Of a DNA stretch of 64,000 bases, positions 1 to 8,544 are shown one piece after another (position 1 is the stretch's first letter; each line of letters opens with the position of its first letter). The position numbers and the translations under genes are program-made. This stretch comes from Piscinibacterium candidicorallinum (lineage in GTDB: Bacteria > Pseudomonadota > Gammaproteobacteria > Burkholderiales > Burkholderiaceae_C), in NCBI RefSeq assembly GCF_047549485.1, contig NZ_CP180191.1:124001-188000 (forward strand), given 5' to 3'. The notes below the pieces were generated by a model. It saw only the letters and a program-made list of their open reading frames with translations, was not told where the DNA came from and did no database searches.

Positions 1-122
1 TGTGCCAACTGCCGCGCCCCTTCCGGACAGTGGTTGCTTGGCGAGACCAATTTCTGACTCTTTGCTGTCTCAAGTTGGTGGCGGCACTGGTACGTTGATT
101 CTTTCTTAAGCGATTTGGGTGT

Positions 123-863
123 ATGACCACAGCCCTAGTCCTCTTCTCCGGCGGCCAAGACTCCGCGACCTGTCTTGCCTGGGCGCTGGAGCGCTTCGAG
201 CGGGTGGAGACGGTGGGGTTTGACTACGGGCAGCGGCATCGGGTGGAGCTGGAGGTTCGGCTTCGCTTCCTCGATGCGCTGCGCGCGCGCTTTCCCGGCT
301 GGGGGCGCAAGCTGGGGGAGGACCACCTGATCGACATGGGGGTGCTCGGGCGCATCAGCGAGACCTCGCTGACGCAGGATGTGGCCTTTCGGATGAACGA
401 GTCGGGTCTGCCCAACACCTTTGTGCCGGGGCGCAACCTGCTGTTCTTCACTTTTGCGGCGGCGGTGGCCTACCGGCGCGACCTGAAGGTGCTGGTGGGG
501 GGTATGTGCGAGACGGACTTCTCCGGCTATCCGGACTGCCGCGACGACACGCTCAAGGCACTGCAGGTGGCGCTCAACCTGGGCATGGACAGCCGCTTTG
601 CCGTGGAGACGCCGCTGATGTGGATCGACAAGGCGGCCACCTGGCAGATGGCGCGCGATCTCGGTGGCGCCGCGCTGGTGGACCTGATGATCGAGCACAC
701 GCACACCTGCTACCGCGGTGACCGCGAGCACCGCCACCCGTGGGGCTATGGCTGCGGCGAATGCCCCGCCTGTGAGCTGCGCGCGCGCGGCTGGGCGCAA
801 TACCAGACGCAACTTCAGGCGCAGCTGGGGAGTTCGGGCGCATTCCAACCGGCTGCCGCGTGA
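123..863 (+). CDS. queC: 7-cyano-7-deazaguanine synthase QueC
   Basis: Makes preQ0 from 7-carboxy-7-deazaguanine with ATP and ammonia, a cytosolic step in queuosine tRNA modification. The 246-residue protein opens with the ATP-pyrophosphatase P-loop SGGQDS (residues 9-14). Near its end it has the family's zinc site, Cys196, Cys211, Cys214 and Cys217, in the context GCGECPAC. Length and both motifs fit canonical QueC rather than the divergent QueC-like proteins of defence systems. ATG start. No other que gene lies nearby, so it stands alone here. The 122 bp before it show no aptamer I can recognise. Confidence 0.96.
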   Translation: MTTALVLFSGGQDSATCLAWALERFERVETVGFDYGQRHRVELEVRLRFLDALRARFPGWGRKLGEDHLIDMGVLGRISETSLTQDVAFRMNESGLPNTFVPGRNLLFFTFAAAVAYRRDLKVLVGGMCETDFSGYPDCRDDTLKALQVALNLGMDSRFAVETPLMWIDKAATWQMARDLGGAALVDLMIEHTHTCYRGDREHRHPWGYGCGECPACELRARGWAQYQTQLQAQLGSSGAFQPAAA

Positions 864-1020
864 CCGGCGGCGCGTTTGTGGCGGTGCAGGCGCACCTTGA
901 GTGCTTGGTGTCGCGATCCAAGCTCAACGGCGGCGCACCAACCGACGCGAAAGCGGGCACGCGTTTGGCGCAGTGCTCCAGCAGCCGACCCGCGCGCGGG
1001 ATCACTGCGCGAGCCGCGCC

Positions 1021-1644
1021 ATGAGCGCCATCCTTGCCGTCGGCTGGGAAGACGATCTCGCGCTCACGCAGCAGTCCGTCTGGCAGTTGCTGTGTGCGGC
1101 CGTGAACGAGGCCGATGACCCGCTGCGCACGCCGGTGCTGGGCACGGTAAACGGGTCTGGCGCGGAGCCGGTGCCCGCCTTGCGCGCCGTGGTGTTGCGC
1201 GCCGCCGACAGTGCCACGGGCCATCTCAGCTTCCATACCGATGCGCGTAGCGCCAAGGCGGCTGAGCTTGCGCACAACCCGCAAGCGGCGCTGCTGTTCT
1301 ATTCACCTGCACTCAAGCTGCAGATCCGCGTGGAAGGCACGGCGAGCCTGCACGTGGGCGATGCGATCGCCCGCCAACAGTTCGAGCGCATTGCCGCCAG
1401 CGCGCCGCACACGCTGCTGCCCTACCTGGGCGCGGCGCCCGGCACGCCGCTGGAGGGCCTGCCGCCGGTGCTCAGCCGACGCCGCTGGCAAAGCGCGGAG
1501 CTGGAGCCGGCGTGGCCGTGCTTTGCCTGGGGCGTGTTCGTGCCGCGCCGCATCGAGACCCTGCTGCTGGATGCACGCGGCCACCGCCGGGCGCGATTCG
1601 ACCGTGCGGGGACGCAGTGGTCAGCGCAGTGGATTGCAGCATAA
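1021..1644 (+). CDS. Pyridoxamine 5'-phosphate oxidase-family FMN-binding protein
   Basis: A 207-residue protein with the split beta-barrel signature of the PNPOx family. An early strand contains RAVVLRAAD, followed by the FMN-phosphate contact region FHTDARSAKAAEL and then LQIRVEGTA. Family members are small FMN-dependent oxidases or oxidoreductases. The precise substrate cannot be read from sequence, and this is not necessarily the vitamin B6 enzyme PdxH. The frame is open further upstream to a GTG at 901, but that extension is Arg-rich and unlike the family, so the ATG at 1021 (MSAILAVGW) is preferred. It ends just before a copy of the dispersed repeat. Confidence 0.75.
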   Translation: MSAILAVGWEDDLALTQQSVWQLLCAAVNEADDPLRTPVLGTVNGSGAEPVPALRAVVLRAADSATGHLSFHTDARSAKAAELAHNPQAALLFYSPALKLQIRVEGTASLHVGDAIARQQFERIAASAPHTLLPYLGAAPGTPLEGLPPVLSRRRWQSAELEPAWPCFAWGVFVPRRIETLLLDARGHRRARFDRAGTQWSAQWIAA

Positions 1645-1970
1645 GCGTGGCCGATAACGATTGATATTTGTCGAGAAAAAATCCGGTTTCCGCATGTACA
1701 GAGTCAGTTTCCATTGATTCATTGAATTCATGAAGTGTGGCCGAAAATGAAATTCGATCGCGAGAATCAGCTGGCCGCCGGCATCGCCCCAAACATTCGC
1801 TCCACAGATCCGCGGCGGCGCATCCTGCGCCACTCACTTGCATCAGGTAGCCGCCGCGACAACCGGTGCGCTCGTGTGCGAGCGCCTGCCTAGAATCCCG
1901 TGCTTCACCTTGCAGTGCGTGCCCGCGGCCCCGCCGCAGCCACAGCAGGTGTCCTTCGCAACGGTTCTGC
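1645..1970. other. Intergenic region of 326 bp holding repeat copy A
   Basis: No gene is evident. The left third (1647-1760) is a markedly AT-rich copy of the dispersed repeat. The remainder (about 1765-1970) returns to high GC and presumably holds the promoter and leader of the following GTG-started gene. No clear -35/-10 pair or terminator is seen. Confidence 0.6.
1647..1760 (+). repeat. Dispersed intergenic repeat, copy A
   Basis: Direct repeats GTGGCCGATAACGA (from 1647) and GTGGCCGAAAATGA (from 1737) lie exactly 90 bp apart. Between them is the core-like GGTTTCCGCATGTAC (1685-1699), related to the family core GGCTTTCCGCTTGTC. It is AT-rich compared with the surrounding genes. It lies directly after the oxidase-like gene and upstream of the PAAR module. 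Confidence 0.65.
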
Positions 1971-3563
1971 GTGTCCGAAAGCTTCGATCCCAACGTCACC
2001 CGGCTGTTTCGCGCCTTTGAATTGCGCGAGCCTGCTCAGCCCGCCGCGCCCGCCGCTCCGGTGCGCCGGGCGGAGCATCCGGTGCTGGACCCCGTCTGGC
2101 TCAGCGATCGTCCGTATCCCCTGCCTTTGCCGCGCGCCGTCCTCCTCACGGCCCAGTGGGTCGGCACCTACTGCCCGCCCGACGCCCCCACCGAGCACTG
2201 CCTGCAGGCTGCACTCGATGCCACCGCGCCGCGCGAGGACGAGCTCGGCCAGCCGCAGGCGCCGGTGGCGCCGCCGCGCATCCGCTACCGGCGCTTCGGC
2301 CGGCGGCCGCTGGCCTCGTTGGGCAGCCTGCTGGAGAGCGCGCTCAATTCACCTGCCTGCGCCCTGCTCACCGCGCCGCTGGTCTGCATGAGCCTGGCCG
2401 AGCAGCATCTGGGCGCGCCGCTGGGCACCGCCCCTGGCGAAGACACGCCGAGCCACGACCCCGCCGCGCAGCAGTGGCTGGACTACTGGTCGCCCTTCAG
2501 CGCGCTCACGGCCCCCAGCCCGCGCGGCCAGCCCGCGCTGATCACGCGCGAGCAGCTGGCTGCTGCGCAAAGCCAGGCCAGCCTGCTGGACCGCGCCGCC
2601 TTCACGCGCCATGTGGCTGCGCTGGTCGCGGTGGCCCGGCGCAGCACCGCGGTGGATGCTGACTCACCCCAGCCCGCTTCGCTGATCGACCAGCCCCTGC
2701 CGCCCATGCCGGAGGTTCAGGTCCATACCGAGGCCACCGGCCAGGCGCGCCATGCCGGCTTTGCCGCGCTGGCCCTGGCCATGCAGCGCGTGGCCCAGCA
2801 GCAGGACGCTGTCGTCACCCTCGTGGGCACCTCGCTGGGTGGTACGGCCGCCAGCGAGCAGGGCATGGCCCTCGGGCTGGCTGCGCCCAACCTCAAGCTG
2901 ACGGCGCCGCAGCAGGCCCTGGCGGCGCTCTACACACCGGTGCGCGTCAAGCTCGTCGAGCAAGATGCCCAGGGCCAGACGGTCGAACGCACGCGCGTCG
3001 AAGCCCTGCGCGAAGCCATCAGCCTCGCGCTGCAGTGGGCCGGGCTGCCGCTGCCGGACGCACCGGCCGAGGCTGACGCCGCCGGTGGCGACGCCGCGCC
3101 GGAATCCACTGCGACAGACAGCGCCAAGCCTCCACCCGCCATCGGCTGCATCTTTCACGACGCTGGCAACGGCGACCCCGAAGGCAACGACGAACCCGGC
3201 GGCAGCCAGGCCCACGCCGCACTCGCCCAGGCCGCCACCGAGCTGCATCTGCTCAATGGCGATACCTTCTTTGCGCGCTGCCGCAATCTCGATGATTCAG
3301 TACCGTTGCCTGGTGCGGCGGCGCTGCCCCTGAACCTGGCCCTGGCGGCCCGATGGGCGCGGGAGCATGCGCCGCAGTGCGCGCTGGTGGTCGGTTGCCG
3401 CGCGCCGGACGCCGTCTTTGCGCTGGTCGTGGCCGGGTGGTCCGGCCCCGAGGGCAGCGTGGCCGAACCCGCGGTTGGTGACTACGCGCCCTGGGAGCAT
3501 CGGCCCGTGTCGATGGCGGCGTTCGATTCCGCTGCGGCCCAGGCGGTCGAGCCCGGCGCGTAG
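1971..3563 (+). CDS. Unrecognised 530-residue protein of the PAAR module
   Basis: I do not recognise a domain with confidence. The first ~60 residues are Pro/Ala-rich. A middle part (about residues 60-150) is rich in Trp/Pro and has Cys residues (WVGTYCPPDAP). Around residue 280 there is a Gly-rich stretch, VGTSLGGTAASEQGMA. After an Ala-rich acidic linker there is GCIFHDAGNGD, and near the end CALVVGCRAPDAVFALVV. The last features faintly recall thiolase/ketosynthase-fold proteins sometimes found next to PAAR genes, but this is only a suggestion. No signal peptide or membrane segment. The GTG at 1971 (VSESFDPNVTRLF) is taken as start because upstream sequence in this frame is Ser/Arg/Cys-rich. 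It precedes the PAAR gene by 108 bp on the same strand. Confidence 0.6.
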   Translation: MSESFDPNVTRLFRAFELREPAQPAAPAAPVRRAEHPVLDPVWLSDRPYPLPLPRAVLLTAQWVGTYCPPDAPTEHCLQAALDATAPREDELGQPQAPVAPPRIRYRRFGRRPLASLGSLLESALNSPACALLTAPLVCMSLAEQHLGAPLGTAPGEDTPSHDPAAQQWLDYWSPFSALTAPSPRGQPALITREQLAAAQSQASLLDRAAFTRHVAALVAVARRSTAVDADSPQPASLIDQPLPPMPEVQVHTEATGQARHAGFAALALAMQRVAQQQDAVVTLVGTSLGGTAASEQGMALGLAAPNLKLTAPQQALAALYTPVRVKLVEQDAQGQTVERTRVEALREAISLALQWAGLPLPDAPAEADAAGGDAAPESTATDSAKPPPAIGCIFHDAGNGDPEGNDEPGGSQAHAALAQAATELHLLNGDTFFARCRNLDDSVPLPGAAALPLNLALAARWAREHAPQCALVVGCRAPDAVFALVVAGWSGPEGSVAEPAVGDYAPWEHRPVSMAAFDSAAAQAVEPGA

Positions 3564-3671
3564 GCGTCAGGTCGGCGCGGCACCAGCACGCGCACGCCCA
3601 CAACCGATCCGTCCGCTCAAACCTACCGCAGCCCGCTGCGCCCACGATCCACTGCTGATAAGAACCCCCAC

Positions 3672-3941
3672 ATGAAACGCGCCATCCGACTCGGCGACCC
3701 CCACAGCCACGGCGGCACCGTCGTGCAGGTGGGTGCCATGCAGACCGACATCATGGGCAAACCCCTGGCCCGCAAGGGCGACAAATGCGTCTGCCCCCTG
3801 CCCGGTCACAGCGCCGGCTGCACCATCATCGAAGGCGACCCCGACTGGACCATCGACGGCGTACCGGTTGCGCTCGAGGGCCACAAGACCAGCTGCGGCG
3901 CGACGCTGATCTCCACGCTGCCCAACCTCACGCGGGGCTGA
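3672..3941 (+). CDS. PAAR-domain protein (type VI secretion spike tip)
   Basis: PAAR proteins form the sharp zinc-bound tip on the VgrG trimer of the type VI secretion needle and carry effectors into target cells. This 89-residue protein is a single stand-alone PAAR domain. It has an N-terminal AIRLGDPHSHGG, a second repeat IMGKPLARKGDKCVCP, and the closing VALEGHKTSCGATLI with the His/Cys expected for the metal site. No effector domain is fused. Neither VgrG nor any structural type VI gene is in the window, so it must work with a remote cluster. It is followed after 2 bp by a secreted protein and preceded by an unrecognised large protein. Confidence 0.9.
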   Translation: MKRAIRLGDPHSHGGTVVQVGAMQTDIMGKPLARKGDKCVCPLPGHSAGCTIIEGDPDWTIDGVPVALEGHKTSCGATLISTLPNLTRG

Positions 3942-3943
3942 GC

Positions 3944-4555
3944 GTGAGCGGGCGGCAGGATGGACGCTTGACGCGGGCGATCACCGCTCGGCGCGGTGTA
4001 CGTGCCCTGCCGGCGCTCGCGCTGGCCGCGGCGCTGTCGCCGCTGGCGGCCCAAACGCTGCTCAAACGCCCGCCCGCCGGCGTCGCGGTGGATCAGTCGA
4101 TGACGCGCAGTCTCATCACGCGGCAGCCGCAGCCCTGTGTGTCGCTGGCGACCGCGGCGGCGGTGATCATCCTGCCGCGGCGCGAGCTGCAGGCCGAGGC
4201 GGATGCGCGGCCGGCGAAGATCAACACTGTCGCCGGCCAGGAAGCCGCGCTGCTGGCCAATCGCGCGGCGGGCGTGCTGAAGGCGGCGGGCGTCACGCCG
4301 GACGGCTTCGGTTGCGCACCGCTGGACGCGAGTGCAGCGAAGGGTGAAGGCTCGGATGTCCAGACCACGGTGGGGGACTACCTGGAGCGAGGCCGCGCGA
4401 CAGTGATCCCGGCGGGTCAGACCGTGCCGGTGCGGGCCATCACAGTGCGCTACCTCGGCACGCGCCCGGGGCCGGTGATGGGCCGCGGCGAGATCCAGTT
4501 CCTGCTCAAGGCGGGGGCAACCCCGTTCTTCACGCTCACCTGGTGGGCGAGCTGA
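3944..4555 (+). CDS. Secreted hypothetical protein downstream of PAAR
   Basis: About 203 residues from the GTG at 3944 (an in-frame TTG at 3968 is an alternative). The N-terminus is basic, then hydrophobic, with a likely signal-peptidase I site after ALSPLAAQ, so the mature protein should be periplasmic. The mature part has two Cys residues (QPCVSL and FGCAPL) that could form a disulfide, and ends in a beta-rich region finishing TPFFTLTWWAS. No known domain recognised. Its position 2 bp after the PAAR gene makes translational coupling likely. It could be a periplasmic immunity protein or a cargo. That is inference from context only. Confidence 0.65.
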   Translation: MSGRQDGRLTRAITARRGVRALPALALAAALSPLAAQTLLKRPPAGVAVDQSMTRSLITRQPQPCVSLATAAAVIILPRRELQAEADARPAKINTVAGQEAALLANRAAGVLKAAGVTPDGFGCAPLDASAAKGEGSDVQTTVGDYLERGRATVIPAGQTVPVRAITVRYLGTRPGPVMGRGEIQFLLKAGATPFFTLTWWAS

Positions 4556-4620
4556 GCGCCGTGCTTCGTGCAACACAGTTGCATGAGTTGAGCTCAAGAC
4601 GCCCTAAGTGAGCGGGTGCT

Positions 4621-4725
4621 ATCGGCCTTTCCGCATGTCTGGAGCCGATCTCGCTTGATCTGGATTCATCAATGGGATTGAGCGATCACGACCGATCGTT
4701 CATGCGATCGCCCGCGCCAACGCTG
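4621..4725 (+). repeat. Dispersed intergenic repeat, copy B
   Basis: Contains GCCTTTCCGCATGTC (4625-4639), 13 of 15 bases identical to the family core. The next bases, TGGAGCC, are also identical to copy G at 48.66 kb. The right half (4655-4725) holds ATTCATCAATGG and GATCGTTCATGCGATC, small inverted motifs. It lies in the gap between the secreted protein and the DUF4344 gene, both of which end here. Confidence 0.6.
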
Positions 4726-4844
4726 CGATGGGCAGCGGCGCCGATGCGCAGACTCACGCCAGCGCGCTGCGTGTCGCACACACCCCGCCCGAGGCTTGCC
4801 GCGCCCGCGTGGCGCGGCGTGCACTCTTGTCCGCTCGCGCGGGT

Positions 4845-5765
4845 CTAGCGCGCTGCCGGTTTGCCCACCGGTGTCTTGAGGTGCGGAAACAGCCGCAGCA
4901 GTGCGGCGCGGTCCAGGTGCGGCTCGATCAGGCGGCGGTAGGCGTACTGCACCTGCGCGAACTCGGCGGCGCAGCCCTCGGCGCGGGTCTGGGGCAGGTC
5001 CACGCGCCGTGCCGCCTCGCCATGGCGCGCCTCGTCCGAGCCATGCGCGAGGCACACCAAGTTGTAGATGCGCTGCACGGGGGTGCTGTGCGCATCGGCC
5101 AGCAGATGGCGCGAGACCGTGGCGGTGGCCGCGGGCTTCAGGCGCTTGAGGTCCTTGGTGCCGGTGTCCACGAGGTAGCTGTAGACCACGCCGGCCAGCA
5201 GTCCGGGCGACTGCGGCTCGAACAGGCGCAACATGGCGTAGCTGCCCAGCGCGTCGGCTGCGTCCTCCTCGCGACCGAAGATCGGCACGTCGAAGAGATC
5301 GAACAGGGCATGCGCGCCCTCATGCAGGATCACGTCCAGTACCGGGCCGCCCATCGCATCGCGTTCGCTGACCCAGTCGGGCCGGTCAGCGCGGCGCGCA
5401 TTCGTGAAGATGTCAGCCAGATACTCGTAGCAGAGCAGGATCTCGCCCTCGTCGTACCAGGCGTTGCTGTCGCCGTCGCAGCCGCCCGTGCGCAAGGTCA
5501 GCGGTCTAGGCAGTCTGAAGGCGACAAAGAACTTCCGCGCCTGCTCCAGCACCTGGGCGCGCACCAGGGCGGAGTGCAGATCGGCATGCGCGGGGTTCTG
5601 CGGCGGGTCGTAGTGCACATGGACGGGTTGCCGCGCGAGCTTGCCCGCCGGCTTGGCCGCCAGCACCGGACCACTCGCGCCCGCCTGCGCTGCAGCCATG
5701 CCGCTCAGCAGCAGGGCGGCCATGAGCATCAGACGCAGGATGGGGCGCGGGAGCAAGGCGTGCAT
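4845..5765 (-). CDS. DUF4344 family putative secreted metallopeptidase
   Basis: A 306-residue exported protein. The signal peptide is about residues 1-26 (LMLMAALLLSGMAAAQA). The core carries HEGAH (residues 148-152), an HExxH-type zinc motif, followed by REEDAAD (165-171), which could supply the third ligand. Four Cys residues may form disulfides. DUF4344 proteins are annotated as putative metallopeptidases but their substrates are unknown. The Gly in the third position of the motif is normal for the family. It is monocistronic and convergent with the PAAR module. Confidence 0.82.
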   Translation of the reverse strand: MHALLPRPILRLMLMAALLLSGMAAAQAGASGPVLAAKPAGKLARQPVHVHYDPPQNPAHADLHSALVRAQVLEQARKFFVAFRLPRPLTLRTGGCDGDSNAWYDEGEILLCYEYLADIFTNARRADRPDWVSERDAMGGPVLDVILHEGAHALFDLFDVPIFGREEDAADALGSYAMLRLFEPQSPGLLAGVVYSYLVDTGTKDLKRLKPAATATVSRHLLADAHSTPVQRIYNLVCLAHGSDEARHGEAARRVDLPQTRAEGCAAEFAQVQYAYRRLIEPHLDRAALLRLFPHLKTPVGKPAAR

Positions 5766-5900
5766 GGGCAGGCTGTGAAGCGCCGCGCGACCGGATGCGC
5801 GCGGCGCCTTGACTTTAGCGAGCGCTCGGCCCTGCAGACAGCAAGCGACTGCTAGGAGCGCGCTGACGCTTCGCCCGGGCGCGCTGCGCCGCCAGTGACT

Positions 5901-6764
5901 TCAGGCGGCCTTCTTCCAGGCTGCGGCGTGGTCCCGCGCGAACTGCGCGACGCTGATTGGCTTGCGGCCCAGCAGTGTTTCCACGTCCGGCGAGATGCCG
6001 GCGGCGTAGCCGGCCGCGACGATCCGGTTCAGGGAGTCAAACAGGTTCACCATCCATGCCGGCATGCCCATGCCGTTCATGGCGGCCACTGCGTCCTCGA
6101 AGCGGACCGGCTGGTACTTCACCGGGTGGCCGGCTGCGGCGCCAATCACGTCCAGCGCCTGCTGCGTAGTGAGCGACTCCCCGCCTGTGAGGGTGTAGGC
6201 GCGGCCGGCGTGCGGCGCGGGGTCGAGCAGGATCGTGGCGGCCACGGCGGCGATGTCGCGTGCGTCGATCAGGCTTTGCGCCTCACCTCCATTCGCGCCC
6301 TGGGCGGCGTAGACCGTGCCGCTTTGCACCTGGCCAGCCATGAAGCTGGCGAAGTTCTGCATGAAGCCCGCCGGGCGGATGAAGGTGCTGGGGATGCCGG
6401 TGGCGGTGATCACGGCGTCGATCTCGCCTTGCAGGCGCGGCAAGGCGAAGGGGCTTGCCGGGTCTGCGCCCGCGCCGGATGAGCGGACGATGTGCTTCAC
6501 GCCGGCGGCCTTGGCAGCAGCTGCGGCGTTCTTTGCGAGCTGCAGCTTGTTCTCCACCAGCGGGAAGAGCAGGAACAGGGTGTCAACACCGCGGAAGGCT
6601 TCCGTCAGCGCGGCCACGTCTTCATAGCTGGCCACGCGGGTGCCGGGGGTTGCAGCGCCTTTGCTGCGCAGCACTTCGAAGTTGGCGCCTGCTTCGCTCA
6701 GAAGCTTGACCAGTGTTGAACCAATGGTGCCGGATGCGCCAGTGACGAGGATGCGATTGCTCAT
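5901..6764 (-). CDS. NmrA-like NAD(P)-binding oxidoreductase
   Basis: A 287-residue atypical short-chain dehydrogenase. The Rossmann dinucleotide site is at the start (ILVTGASGTIGSTLVKLL). It then has the hydrophobic strand DTLFLLFPL and the substrate-loop FIRPAGFMQNF typical of the NmrA/QOR2 group. The Tyr-x3-Lys of classical SDRs is not in place, which is also typical. Members reduce quinones or sense NAD(P) redox state; the role here is unknown. AAAGG lies 8 nt before the ATG. It is divergent from a LysR regulator, the usual arrangement when the regulator controls the enzyme gene. Confidence 0.88.
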   Translation of the reverse strand: MSNRILVTGASGTIGSTLVKLLSEAGANFEVLRSKGAATPGTRVASYEDVAALTEAFRGVDTLFLLFPLVENKLQLAKNAAAAAKAAGVKHIVRSSGAGADPASPFALPRLQGEIDAVITATGIPSTFIRPAGFMQNFASFMAGQVQSGTVYAAQGANGGEAQSLIDARDIAAVAATILLDPAPHAGRAYTLTGGESLTTQQALDVIGAAAGHPVKYQPVRFEDAVAAMNGMGMPAWMVNLFDSLNRIVAAGYAAGISPDVETLLGRKPISVAQFARDHAAAWKKAA

Positions 6765-6859
6765 GATGTTTACCTTTCAAGTCCGAGGTTGAGGAGGAGC
6801 GGCAGGGCCGATGGACTGCACTCTAGGCGCCGCAATATGAAAGAAACAGTGCATGAAAA

Positions 6860-6874
6860 TTGATTGATTAACAA
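6860..6874. promoter_or_regulatory. Possible LysR-type operator between NmrA and LysR genes
   Basis: TTGATTGATTAACAA contains both the TTG-N9-CAA symmetry and a T-N11-A spacing, the usual form of LysR boxes. It sits in an AT-rich patch in the 166-bp divergent intergenic region, 57 bp before the LysR start. Assigned by eye; other AT-rich stretches nearby could serve equally well. Confidence 0.35.
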
Positions 6875-6930
6875 GATTGGGTTGTAAATTGACCGAGCGT
6901 CCTGCCGGGACCCTGCTTGGAGCACGGCTC

Positions 6931-7902
6931 ATGTCCTTCCCTGCGTTCACCCCCGCCCTGCCCGATCTGGATCAGCTGCGCGGCCTGCGCGCCTTCGTGG
7001 CCGCAGCGCAGAGCCTTTCCTTCACCCGCGCCGCGGTGGAGCTGGACGTGAGCCCCCAGGCGGTGTCCGGTGCGGTGGCGCGGCTCGAAGGCATCCTCGG
7101 CGTGCGCCTGTTCAACCGCAGCACGCGCAGCATGGCGCTCACGGATGAAGGCGCGCGCTTCTACCCGCAGGCGGCCGACGCCCTGGCCCGCCTGCGCGAC
7201 GCCGTGCACAGCGCCGCAGCCGGCGACGAGCCAGCCGGGCTGGTGCGCATCAGCGTGGCCGGCGGCTTTGCGCGTCGCTACGTGCTGCCCGAGCTGCCGG
7301 GATTGCGCGCCGCGCTGCCGAAGGTGCTGCTGGAGCTCGCGCTGGATGACCGGCGCGTGGATATGGTGCGCGAGGGCTTCGACATCGTCATTCGGGGCGG
7401 CGTGCTCGGCGACGCCAGCGTGGTCTCGCGGCCGATCTGCGCGCTGTCTACCGTGCTCGTGGCCAGCCCGGACTACCTCGCGAGCCGCGGTGCACCGAGG
7501 CTGCCGCAGGATCTGCTGACACACGACCTGATCAGCCTGCGCTTTTTATCCGGCCTGATGAATGAGTGGCGCTTCGAGCGAGCAGGTCAGGTCGAGCAGC
7601 TAGAGCCGCGCGGTGTGCTTACGCTGTCCGATCCCTACGCCGTGAGCGAGGCCGCAGCGCTCGGCCTGGGCATCGGCTCGGTAGCCGTACACCACGCCCT
7701 GCCCCTGCTGCGCGCTGGTCAACTGAAGGTGGTGCTGCTGGACAGCTACCAGCCCATGCGGCGCGAGATGGCGCTGCAGTACCCGCACCGCGAGCATCTT
7801 GCACCGCGCGTGAAGGCGGTGGTGGCGTACCTGCTGGAGCGCTTTGAAGTGAATGCGGATCTGCATCTGGGAGCGGCAGACCTGCGTGTGTTTGAAGCCT
7901 GA
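6931..7902 (+). CDS. LysR-family transcriptional regulator
   Basis: 323 residues. The N-terminal winged helix-turn-helix is clear: LDQLRGLRAFVAAAQSLSFT, then AVELDVSPQAVSGAVARLE and LFNRSTRSMALTDEG. The rest is a periplasmic-binding-like effector domain (VRISVAGGFARRYVLPEL onward). The frame is open from 6877, but the ATG at 6931 is preferred because GGAG lies 8 nt before it and the HTH then begins at the usual distance. It is divergent from the NmrA-like reductase, its likely target, and probably autoregulates. Confidence 0.93.
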   Translation: MSFPAFTPALPDLDQLRGLRAFVAAAQSLSFTRAAVELDVSPQAVSGAVARLEGILGVRLFNRSTRSMALTDEGARFYPQAADALARLRDAVHSAAAGDEPAGLVRISVAGGFARRYVLPELPGLRAALPKVLLELALDDRRVDMVREGFDIVIRGGVLGDASVVSRPICALSTVLVASPDYLASRGAPRLPQDLLTHDLISLRFLSGLMNEWRFERAGQVEQLEPRGVLTLSDPYAVSEAAALGLGIGSVAVHHALPLLRAGQLKVVLLDSYQPMRREMALQYPHREHLAPRVKAVVAYLLERFEVNADLHLGAADLRVFEA

Positions 7903-7948
7903 GCGCGTGCTGCCAGCGAGGCAGGATCCGCGCTGGCGCCGCGAAGGG

Positions 7949-8488
<540 letters not shown>

Positions 8489-8544
8489 GGTGGCGCGGCA
8501 ACTGGCAAGGGGAACCAGCGTACCGCGCCACCGCGGCGCTCAAA

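Noticed and set aside
1..122. preQ1-type riboswitch before queC
   Set aside because: No recognisable aptamer pseudoknot or C-rich loop pattern could be read in the available 122 bp.
123..863. QueC as part of a defence or DNA-modification cluster
   Set aside because: Motifs and length are those of canonical QueC, and no dpd, qat or other defence gene is beside it in the window.
7912..7937. Terminator between the LysR and cyclotransferase-like genes
   Set aside because: A 7-bp inverted repeat exists, but there is no T-run on either side, so intrinsic termination is not supported.
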